This document shows, one piece after another, positions 28,635 to 36,149 of a stretch of 36,149 nucleotides of DNA. The notes under the pieces are model-generated. The model was given only the letters and a program-made list of their open reading frames with translations. It did not search any database and had not been told where the DNA came from. Made by a program: the position numbers and the translations under genes. Each line of letters opens with the position of its first letter. Position 1 is the stretch's first letter. Source of the DNA: Chrysophaeum taylorii (taxonomy: Eukaryota > Sar > Pelagophyceae > Pelagomonadales > Pelagomonadaceae); assembly GCA_029834535.1 (NCBI GenBank), contig JAQMWT010000214.1:1-36149 (forward strand), written 5' to 3'.

Positions 28635-28928
28635 GTAGGTTGGCACCTATTCGCCTCCCGGGCTGGCCGGTTGGCAGCTGGAACGTTCGCAGTGGGACGG
28701 GGGATGGCCGGGGGGCGCAGACGGAAGGTTATCGTCGAGTTGGTTGTCAGTCACATCGCGGTCCGCGTCGCGTGGCGACAAGCGTGATGATCACTCTCCG
28801 CCGTCCCACCTTTCGGCGCCCCTTGTCTACAGACCCGTGATTCCGGACTGGCTCCTGTCGGTCCGGCCTGGCTCCCATGCTCTATGCTCCTATGCTCGGG
28901 AGAGGTCCGAGGTTAGTTACTTAGTTAG
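28635..28928 (+). mobile_element. SINE-like retroelement D, 5'-truncated
   Basis: Same subfamily as B; it begins at the GTAGGTTGGCACC found inside B, so the 5' end is missing. Flanked by TTCATGAACGCC at 28623-28634 and 28929-28940. Hairpin at 28843-28866; tail GTTAGTTACTTAGTTAGTT. An 11 bp internal duplication near 28876-28893 (CTCCCATGCTC/CTCCTATGCTC) is specific to this copy. Confidence 0.8.
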
Positions 28929-28948
28929 TTCATGAACGCCCTGCGTGC

Positions 28949-29180
28949 AGATGACGTACGGGAGGACGCTCGCCAAGGCACTCCGGAAATGCGACATCCC
29001 CTTCAACTCGTGGCACGACCTCGCACAAGACCGCGCGCAGTGGCGGTCCGCCATCAACGCCTTTTCATCCCTCGCCTCTACCCCAACTGTGTGATTTTGC
29101 TCTGTGATCCTGGACCGGCTCCTGCCGGCCCAGCCTGGCTCCCATGCCCGGGAGAGGTCCGAAGTTAGTTAGTTAGTTAG
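28949..29180 (+). mobile_element. 5'-truncated LINE fragment E with (TTAG)n tail
   Basis: 232 bp between two 20 bp duplications (28929-28948 and 29181-29200, one mismatch). It codes for the end of a LINE ORF and has the same 3' hairpin (29110-29133) and a tail of four TTAG units. This is the likely autonomous partner of SINEs A-D, or a relative of it. Confidence 0.75.
28951..29094 (+). CDS. LINE ORF2 C-terminal fragment (47 codons)
   Basis: Open from ATG 28951 to TGA 29092-29094. It contains NSWHDLAQDRAQWRSAI; the W-x2-LA-x-DR-x-x-WR signature is common at the C-terminus of non-LTR retrotransposon reverse transcriptases. The RT core is absent because of 5' truncation. The ATG is incidental and no stand-alone protein is implied. 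Confidence 0.6.
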   Translation: MTYGRTLAKALRKCDIPFNSWHDLAQDRAQWRSAINAFSSLASTPTV

Positions 29181-29200
29181 TTCATGAGCGCCCTGCGTGC

Positions 29201-29814
29201 TCACCAACTCGCCCTAGATCTTGGCACATTTTTGGGAGGTTTTGGGGTTCAAATTGATACTGGACGTCGAAAAGAGGTCGAGGGCGCGTCGATCGGCGTC
29301 CTAGCCTGCGGCAGTAGCGACACTGAGCAGATTTTACAGATGGAAGTAGTTATTAGTCCCAGTCTAGATGCGTGCTATCGACGCATGCAGCTAAGGCTGA
29401 GTCGCCGATCGAAGCGACTTAAACCCTCCTGGATGTCCGAACAACGAACTTGACACAAAACCCTAAAAAAATGCGCTGTATGTGCTGTTTATGGTCGAAT
29501 GAGCTTGTGCGAGAAGTAGATAGATTGCTAGATCCGGTACATCTAGGAAGGACAGCGTCGACTTGGGGTATTAACCAACACCCAGCTGAGCCGACAACAA
29601 CTGCCTCGGTTTCTCGTTTTCGAAACGCGTTCGCTCGCGCCGCGAGCGGGTTCGGATTAATTGCTGACTCACCCCGAACCAGGCCCCGCGCCACGCACTC
29701 TCCCCCCATGCGTCGCGTCGCGAGCCAGGGCGAGCCATGTACGTGGTGCTACTGAGCAGGGATGTGCGTGAAGACAGTCTCATCTCAAAACTTGGTGATG
29801 CGTCTCTGCGATGT
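29201..29814. other. Unassigned interval
   Basis: Frames at 29184-29453 (+) and 29419-29709 (-) have no recognised domain. A perfect palindrome (CGCTCGCG C CGCGAGCG) is at 29632-29648. No RNA gene seen. Confidence 0.3.
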
Positions 29815-30345
29815 CCTCGTCCCCGCATCTTCCTCGCTCCCCGCGACTTCCCCGTCCCCGGACTTTCTCCGTCCCCGCACCTTCCCCGTCCCCGCGCCTT
29901 CCCCCCCCCCCCCCCCCCCCCCCGCACCTTCCCCGCTCCCCGCCATATCCCCGCGCCCCCCGCCATATCCCCGTCCTCGCACCTTCCCCGCCCCCGCACC
30001 TTCCCCGTCCCCGCGCCTTCCTCGCTCCCCGCAACTTCCCCGCACCTTCCCCGCTCCCCGCCACATCCCCGTCCCCGCCATCTCCCCGTCCCCGCACCTT
30101 CCCTTCCCCGCACCTTCCCCGCTCCCCGCACCTTCCCTTCCCCGCGCCTTCCTCGGTCCCCGCACCTTCCCCGTCCCCGCACCTTCCCCGCCCCCGCACT
30201 TTCCTCGTCCCCGCACCTTCCCGTCCCCGCACCTTCCCGCCCCTTCCCCGCTCCCCGCGCCTTCCCCGTCCCCGCACCTTCCCTTCCCCGCACCTTCCTC
30301 GCTCCCCGCACCTTCTCTTCCCCGTCCCCGCGACTTTCCCCGTTC
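29815..30345. repeat. C-rich minisatellite, unit about 17 bp
   Basis: Repeats of CCCCGCACCTTCCCCGT and variants, with a poly-C run near 29908-29925. It is the inverted counterpart of 26150-26462. Frames of 160-260 codons on both strands are repeat artefacts. Confidence 0.9.
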
Positions 30346-30376
30346 CCCTTGAGACTCACGGCACCAGGGCAATATG

Positions 30377-30535
30377 TGAATACTACATACCTACGGGGCG
30401 CGCTAGACCACGATGATGAGCGTGAGCACAGTATCGTAGACTATTGAGCTGTGTAAAGAGGAAGGAGAAGGGTAAGGAATAGATCGCGCTCTCAACGGAC
30501 GGACAAGGGGTAAGGAGTCAGCAGATTTCTCTGCA
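30377..30535 (-). repeat. 3' LTR of copia element 3 (or of a relative)
   Basis: On the minus strand it starts TGCAGAGAAATCTG after CTCGAGGGGG (30536-30545) and aligns along its length with the copia 1 LTR at 6995-7144. The end is placed at a CA near 30377. The C-rich minisatellite begins about 30 bp beyond it. Confidence 0.7.
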
Positions 30536-30545
30536 CCCCCTCGAG
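30536..30545 (-). promoter_or_regulatory. Polypurine tract before the copia 3 LTR
   Basis: CTCGAGGGGG on the minus strand, identical to the tracts of copia 1 and copia 2. Confidence 0.7.
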
Positions 30546-30674
30546 ATGTCTTGATGCAGAGCAACATGACGTCTCTTGAGAAATGTGATAAGGACGAGAT
30601 CAGGATGAACAAGAGGTGCACCTCAGAGGTCACATAAAGTGGCACAGCGTTTTCATCATTAGACACGAAAGGTG

Positions 30675-30881
30675 TCAGGACTTAGAAGACTTGGTCATAG
30701 CGGTAACACTTTTAATACTTTTAGCAAGGGAGGCCTTGATAAAAGGTATAGAGTGTTGGGTTGTTAATGGTAACGACGAGGAGATGGCTTGATCCTCGTG
30801 TTGGAGAGATTTGACCCTCTCCGGGTACATGGTAGAGACTGCGTGCAGTCTTAGGCGTGTACAGACCATTCCGCTTGCCAC
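30675..30881 (-). CDS. Small ORF related to copia 1 ORF4
   Basis: 68 codons; the C-terminus (PFIKASLAKSIKS, then TKSSKS and stop) parallels that of the frame at 6660-6854. The upstream half does not align. It is separated from ORF3 by 455 bp here, against 26 bp in copia 1. Confidence 0.35.
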   Translation of the reverse strand: MASGMVCTRLRLHAVSTMYPERVKSLQHEDQAISSSLPLTTQHSIPFIKASLAKSIKSVTAMTKSSKS

Positions 30882-31335
30882 ATGTTACTACACAAGGTAG
30901 GGATTTAGGCCTAACTTCTTAAGGACATTAGGTCCCATAGAAGCGTTCACACTGACAATGAGGAATGAAGCCCCCATTAATTAAACAGACAACTCCATAC
31001 CTGACGGTACGCACCTGGAGGTCTACTCTTTGTTGGAAGTGAACTGCAGATCTAATTCTTCATAATCTGAGATATATGGGCGGAAGGGTAAGGAAGGAAA
31101 GAGGGAAAGCCGTATTACGGAGAGAAAACCCTCTTGTGGAGATAGGTGTGAAAGGAGTGAGAAGTTCCAGTGTCGTACACATAATAGTGTAGCTCTCTGG
31201 ACCCCCTCAACGTGTGAAAGAATGGTGTATGCATTTCAGACGTTCTTGAGGGCGGAACTTGGGTAATGTACATAGGAGCAGCGAACAAGTGAACAAACAA
31301 CAACAAGACATGGGAAGTTAACATGACAGATTAAT
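30882..31335 (-). other. Insert between ORF3 and the small ORF, with a second LTR-like junction
   Basis: No gene. On the minus strand TTGAGGGGG (31202-31210) is followed by TCCAGAGAGCTAC, which resembles the polypurine-LTR junction TGAGGGGG-TGCAGAGA. This may be a second, diverged LTR beginning at 31201, absent from copia 1. Confidence 0.35.
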
Positions 31336-32190
31336 TTATGAGGTCGGGCGTGTCGTGATATTGCGTAAAGAAGCGGTATCCACAACATCAGATGTGTGGT
31401 CCAATTCATCCTCGCTATTATCTTCCAGTTCCTTTAACTCTGGAGAGGAAGAATTATGATCTTCGGAGGATTGGTCGTTAGCAGTATTGTTTGTAGTCAT
31501 AGCATCACTTAAGGTGACCAGGGGTGCCATAACAGACGAGAGGAAGGACATAGCTGCATCCGGTGTTAAAGTATGCAGGTCCAATGCCGGGATAGCATGA
31601 TCCTGTGCATCAGACATAGCGGCATGTAAGTGATGAGCTGCATCGTCGATTAAAGCTTGCTGTGACTCATCATATGTGTTTGGAGGAAACTGTCCAATAG
31701 ACGAAATGAGCGATCGTGAAATTATGTGGACAAAGACAGCTAAGGTTGGTATTACATTATCTTGATGCATCTGGAGACTTGATAGTATGTTATCTAAGAG
31801 CGCGACATGTTTAATATTCTCGGTTACTTGAGCGTGTAAATTGTCGTAAGCTTCTTGTACCTGGGTTAAGTTCTTTAGCGCAACCGATAGCTGTTGATCT
31901 TTTGCCATCAATTGCTGTTCACTGTTAGTGAGACGTGAGGATAAAGATTGAATCTCTCCTTTTAACTGGCGTAAAGATTCAACCACATTGTCATTAGATA
32001 TGTCTGGCGTGGACTCAGCTGATGGAGTTTCGACTGGTGCTGGTGTTACACCTTCAGATAATGTATTATCTGAAAAGGCATCAATTATAGCAGAGGGATA
32101 GCCAACCTGGACTAGCACGTTTTTAAAAGAAGATTGGTGCACAGGTAAAAGTTGACGAAAGTAATTAAGCATTGGCGGTATCGTCTCCGG
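31336..32190 (-). CDS. Copia element 3 ORF3, C-terminal part with coiled coil (ORF3b)
   Basis: Frame listed from 32259, but resemblance to copia 1 ORF3 starts about 32190. An ATG at 32173-32171 overlaps the ORF3a stop (ATGCTTAA). It holds a Pro/Ser/Thr linker, then a heptad-like stretch (LRQLKGEIQSLSSRLTNSEQ) predicted to be a coiled coil, then an acidic Ser-rich tail. The layout parallels residues ~340-490 of the copia 1 protein. Either a frameshift split one protein in two, or two proteins are made from overlapping frames. Confidence 0.6.
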   Translation of the reverse strand, partial: PETIPPMLNYFRQLLPVHQSSFKNVLVQVGYPSAIIDAFSDNTLSEGVTPAPVETPSAESTPDISNDNVVESLRQLKGEIQSLSSRLTNSEQQLMAKDQQLSVALKNLTQVQEAYDNLHAQVTENIKHVALLDNILSSLQMHQDNVIPTLAVFVHIISRSLISSIGQFPPNTYDESQQALIDDAAHHLHAAMSDAQDHAIPALDLHTLTPDAAMSFLSSVMAPLVTLSDAMTTNNTANDQSSEDHNSSSPELKELEDNSEDELDHTSDVVDTASLRNITTRPTS

Positions 32191-33325
32191 AAGAAGTCGC
32201 GTTAAGTTGGTGAGAGACATCATTAACGAAGCATTCAATGAGCACATTAAGTAGCTCATCAGGATTGGTCACTACACATGTATTATCCTCAACTGACTGT
32301 AGTAATGACCAAGCCGCTACAAGAATCTCAAGATTGACATTCGAGATATAAGGCAGCTGTAACAAGAGAGGAGCATTGTCGTCAGGGTTAATGATGATTT
32401 TAGAAGCATCAACGTTATGACTCGCCATACAATTCATGAGCGCCTCTTTGAGCAGCTTGTTGATAGCAATGGACTTTCCAAGGCGGAGAATGATAGCTCT
32501 CATGTGTGCAGCTGGATCATTATAACATGAAAGATGAAAAGATTGTTGATTATTGCGAATTAACGCTGTCCCGTGCAGTGATAGGTTGCACATGACACAA
32601 ATCAACAGAAAAAAAGGACGCGGTACGTCAAAACAATGCGAGGCGTGTTGTTCAGACGCGAGATGATCTTCGATGATTTTAGTTACTTTGTCCGTTTTAA
32701 GCTCATCTTCAGTGCATATAACGAGTACAAGGGGTGTACCCGGCGTATTGGTTTTATTATAGCACCTGGTACACGCCACATGTACTTTGACAACCCCTTT
32801 AATGGGTGGGTATCGATGAAAGCGAATACCTTCATTGGGCGGTATATTAGGGGCGTTCCGGATGCGCTTTGCCTTTAAACAGAGTAATGAGCTCAAGAAT
32901 TGGAGGTTGTCCACACAATTTGTTTGTTGTGCCTCCGTAAGCAGCTGTTGGATGGACTGATGCCAGCATTGAGGATCTTTAGGTGGTGGTAGTAGAAAGT
33001 TCGGTGGCTGGGTGCCAAGTGAAAGGACATTCCCTGGCATCATTGCCATTGCATCAAATTTACAGTGCTTGTGCAGGAAGTACTCGGACTTTGCTGCTTG
33101 CGGTTTAGTTTGTTGTTGGACAGTTGACTTAGGAGTCACGGGCGTGGACTGATTTCCTTGAGCAACCGAAAGGTAAGTCTGATGTCTCCGCTTAGGAGAA
33201 CTGGTTGGAGCAACGCCAGGATTTAAAGCATTGAAAGGGGGGGATAATGATGACACGCCACCGCGGCCACGGTTCAGTACAGAATAACGTCGGCTCGCAG
33301 CATCCTTGTTCTTTGTTGGGTTCAT
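32165..33325 (-). CDS. Copia element 3 ORF3, N-terminal zinc-ligand part (ORF3a)
   Basis: 386 codons from ATG 33325. Residues 1-75 are basic and Ser/Pro/Gln-rich. The ligand pattern is C185-x2-C188-x32-H221-x5-H227-x15-C243-x2-C246, then a C-x6-H-M-R-A segment (CYNDPAAHMRA) near 267-277. Copia 1 ORF3 has the same spacings within one residue, although overall identity looks low. Such retention across diverged copies argues for a folded, selected zinc-binding domain. It starts 110 bp after the pol stop on the same strand. No hydrophobic membrane anchor. Role unknown: nucleic-acid binding or a particle protein are possible. Confidence 0.75.
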   Translation of the reverse strand: MNPTKNKDAASRRYSVLNRGRGGVSSLSPPFNALNPGVAPTSSPKRRHQTYLSVAQGNQSTPVTPKSTVQQQTKPQAAKSEYFLHKHCKFDAMAMMPGNVLSLGTQPPNFLLPPPKDPQCWHQSIQQLLTEAQQTNCVDNLQFLSSLLCLKAKRIRNAPNIPPNEGIRFHRYPPIKGVVKVHVACTRCYNKTNTPGTPLVLVICTEDELKTDKVTKIIEDHLASEQHASHCFDVPRPFFLLICVMCNLSLHGTALIRNNQQSFHLSCYNDPAAHMRAIILRLGKSIAINKLLKEALMNCMASHNVDASKIIINPDDNAPLLLQLPYISNVNLEILVAAWSLLQSVEDNTCVVTNPDELLNVLIECFVNDVSHQLNATSSGDDTANA

Positions 33326-33397
33326 GTTAGAGAGATCCCCGCATTGCGTATTTCATTTCACATTTTAGCGAGCCACGGTTCCGTTGTATATGAGGGT

Positions 33398-33419
33398 TAG
33401 TTTAACGTCATTTCGGACA
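33398..33419 (-). repeat. Shared 22-nt motif between pol and ORF3 (copia 3)
   Basis: On the minus strand this reads TGTCCGAAATGACGTTAAAC then TA, the same motif as at 4822-4843, and lies 17-39 nt after the pol stop, the same place as in copia 1. Confidence 0.4.
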
Positions 33420-33435
33420 TAGTGAAGGGTAAGGG

Positions 33436-34278
33436 TCAACCATCTTGTTGGACTATGGGTTGTTGTAAGCCAAGTAACGCGCGGAATCTGCTGAAGAGCG
33501 GAGCTCCGAAGGGTTTAGTAAATTCATCAGCGATGTTTTGAGTACAGGAAACATGATGTAGACGTATACGTTTTAACTGTGCGTAGTCGCGAATACGGAA
33601 CCAGCGTGTGCTGATAGCTTTGGCCTTAGTCGCACTGTCGGGATTATTTGATAGACGGATAGCAGAAGCAGAATCCCCAAGTATAGGACTGTTACGTATG
33701 AACGACGTGTCCGATGGGAGAGGGTTGTCATAAGCATCATAATCTAGTAACAAATCTTTCCCTGGAGGTTGACGAAGATAGTATTGTGGGTTTATAGCGA
33801 ATGCCATTTCCGTTAGCAATTTGCGTAACCAGACCACATCATCGGCACACACATTAAGGGCAATAATTTCACTCTCATGCGTAGAAGTAGCTGTGATAGG
33901 CTGTAGTTTTTACTTCCACGTGATGAGAGAACCGAACAAAAAGATGGCGTAACCGGTTGTAGACTTGCGGTCTTGTTCATAAGAGGGTGCGTTATCGGCA
34001 TCAACGAACGCGACCAATGGATCAAAGTTACCTGAATTGACTTGTTCTTTAGTGTAATCCAACATGGTTACCATATCAGTGCGATTGCCGATGAGAAGTC
34101 TAAGATGGTCCATTAGTGCGGAAGAGCCAGAGTAGTACCAGAGTCGAAGATTGCGATTTTCGGGCTTGCGCAAATAGCGGAGAGTCCCTGTTAGTACTTG
34201 AACATGTAGAAATGCTGGATTATGCATTCCTCGGGAACAACGACTAAGGCTTTGGGATAGATCAGGGCGACAGGCCAA
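33436..34278 (-). pseudogene. Copia element 3 RNase H, one in-frame stop
   Basis: A single minus frame with a TAA at 33910-33912 just before the STHESEI helix, where copia 1 has Ser. Landmarks: ACRPDLSQSLSRCSRGMH, FVDADNAPS, RKSTTGYAIFLFGSLITW, ILGDSASAIR, STRWFRIRDY and FTKPFG, closing at 33436. Closely related to copia 1. Confidence 0.85.
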
Positions 34279-35060
34279 TTGTACAAGAGTGAGCTTGCCG
34301 AGTAAGGTTGAGAAAGTGTGAAGAATAACTTGTCCATATCAGAAGATGGCTCTCCAGTTTTATAAGTGGGTTGATGGTGACATCGGTGTAGAAGTGGGAC
34401 GTAACTGCATAATATGGGGTACTCTTCAAACAGTGCATCAAGTTTAGCTTGACAGTCCAGTGATATGGAACCGTAAGTAGTAGCGCGTGATGCGCATGCT
34501 AGAGAGTATGAACTTTTTCTTCAAAGTGTCGACTGAGTATATTTTTCAGGGCTTGCTGGAATTCACGACGTTAGAGTTTCCGAAGTGCAAGTGATAACGA
34601 CATCATCCACTGAGAGCGGGCAAATTAAAAAGTAGCTCAGCTTGGACTTTAGCGTAAATGCACGTATCTGTTCGGAAGCGGTATAGCCTAAGAATCAAAG
34701 AAGCTATTATAGTTTGATTCAAAGGGCAGGACTTGTCGTAATCATAAAGATTTTAAGTAGTTTGGGAGACGACGGCGTGATATTTGGTATCTTCAGGATC
34801 GAAGGTAAAACTGCTATGTGGCAGTTTAACATTGACATGAGAATTATGGAGCTTGAACAAAAGCGTTAGGTACATCGACGTGGCAGACGGAAGTCGCACG
34901 CAGATGAGCTGCTAGCGCCAGAACACACCGGATTGCCAGTAAGCTGTGCCATAGGGCTGAATGTGTTGAAAAAATCGGTGCCCAGAGAAGCTAGAATCAT
35001 AAGTAGGACCAGGGCGTGCTTTATGCTTGAGATATTGACCGGCAGCATTGGTTTTTATAC
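34279..35060 (-). pseudogene. Copia element 3 reverse transcriptase, frameshifted
   Basis: Minus-strand fragments in several frames: LKHKAR near 35035, ILASLGTDFFNTFSPMAQ near 35000-34945, and LSVDDVVITC near 34617-34585 at the YVDD position. The last keeps both Asp residues, unlike copia 1. Many frameshifts and stops lie between. Confidence 0.7.
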
Positions 35061-36149
35061 GTAGGAACGAGGCGGGTGTCAATAGGCTTTGGTTGACCCT
35101 TGGCAACGCGAGTTTAAAGCAGCCAAACTTAACCCAATAAAGATCTATCTTTGGAGATAGCGGAGATATAAGCACGCGATCAGCGTCGAGAGACCTTTGA
35201 GGCAGTTTCAACTCGCGTTCATCAATTTTGATATCGTTTTGCTTGAATTTTATATTCGTCCGGAATAACAGTGCTGGGGTCGTGAGCCAGTCGTAAGATG
35301 GGTAATTGCGTAAAAGAGCGACCTGATCAGTAGTATGAGCATAACGGGGTCTTCGACAAGTGGAACAACAGTGTAGAGGAGCATCGCCAAAGTGGGCCTC
35401 AATGTAATGCGATTGCACGGTGATGTAGTCTTCGATGGCGGAGAGGTGAAGCTCAGGCACCATAGAACGTATCATTATGATCCAAAATGGAATGGGTGTG
35501 TGAGCAAAAATAAGCATATTGAGAGGAGGAACTGAAAAGCGCGAGCAGTTCGGAAATGAGATGAACGAGAGCACGTTGAAGGTGAAAGTCTGTAAGGGCT
35601 GAAGTCGTCGAAGGATGAACAGGAGTGACATCCGGCATGGAGGCTAAGGCTCCCATGACACAGAGCGGAAGAAGAGTGGCGAAGAGCCCTGGTTTACGTG
35701 AGATGAAGGGCTTGTTGTAAATTCCCCTCTGGAGGTATAGCCGTACGTGTGGATCAACGAGCAATATGAAGGGAGTGGAGGGTGGGGTCGCAGAAAGTGT
35801 ATGCTTTGGAGAGTTCATACTTGAAGTCGGCAAGCGAACCACCAGCTTGTTTAGAAGCGGCAACAGTGGCGAAGCAATAAGATGTAAGACGCCTGGAGAT
35901 ATTAGTCTTGCGACGAGGTTGAGGGTGATGAGGACCACGGGTGAGACGGAGGACATCCTGGGAATAGAGAGACCGATAAGATCGGTAAGAGGGGCAAAGT
36001 GTTGGAGGACACTTCAGATGGCGGGTGTGGTGGCGGCGGAGCAGCGGGGCGAAGCAGCTGGAGCACATGCGGAACGGAAGAGGGAGCATGGGTAGGAGAA
36101 GAAGGGGTCCACCTCTCGTGTTCAGTGTCGGTGGACATAGCATTCCCCC
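35061..36149 (-). pseudogene. Copia element 3 integrase-RT linker, runs off the window
   Basis: Minus-strand Ser/Pro/Thr-rich frames with no single long reading. A segment near 35850-35790 (ASKQAGGSLADF) resembles the linker of copia 1 near 2325 (AYKAAGGKLADS). The integrase itself should lie beyond the right edge. Confidence 0.5.

Noticed and set aside
29571..30447. Several 160-262 codon frames on both strands
   Set aside because: Minisatellite translation in every frame; no domain-like composition.

Overview
This window reads as eukaryotic, repeat-rich accessory DNA. Three Ty1/copia elements, a Ty3/gypsy scrap, a decayed DDE transposase and SINE/LINE-type insertions surround one long, apparently intron-free host-like gene. 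I see no operons, rRNA, tRNA or CRISPR array. The lineage cannot be fixed from sequence alone; a protist, alga or early-diverging fungus or holozoan would all fit. GC-rich minisatellites and long poly-C/poly-G tracts are prominent.

Layout. 1-7144 (+): copia element 1. Its 5' half is frameshifted, RT/RNase H is nearly open, an extra reading frame (ORF3) lies downstream of pol, and it ends in a polypurine tract and a ~150 bp 3' LTR. 7205-7780 (+): gypsy RT/RNase H remnant. 8422-17024 (+): copia element 2, in the order gag-like ORF, aspartic protease, a region resembling a cytosine-5 DNA methyltransferase, integrase, long linker, RT and RNase H. A SINE-like element with an exact target-site duplication interrupts the RNase H. 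17025-18170: unrecognised remnants. 18174-18543: a second SINE. 18668-24691 (+): a 2007-codon gene with a long RDY/proline repeat array, a Tudor-like domain, a possible pseudokinase segment and a divergent inositol-polyphosphate 5-phosphatase (IPPc) fold with altered metal-site residues. 24880-26460: C-rich then G-rich low-complexity DNA. 27000-28060 (-): DDE transposase pseudogene. 28206-29180: three serial SINE/LINE insertions, each with its own target-site duplication. 29815-30345: C-rich minisatellite. 30377-36149 (-): copia element 3, a relative of element 1, again with ORF3 downstream of pol.

The most notable points are four. ORF3 is shared by two diverged copia copies and keeps one zinc-ligand spacing pattern plus a coiled coil. 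Copia element 2 appears to carry a methyltransferase. The SINE/LINE family keeps a 3' RNA hairpin with wobble and compensatory changes. The Tudor-IPPc gene has an unusual architecture. Most transposon genes here are broken, so activity in the present copies is unlikely.
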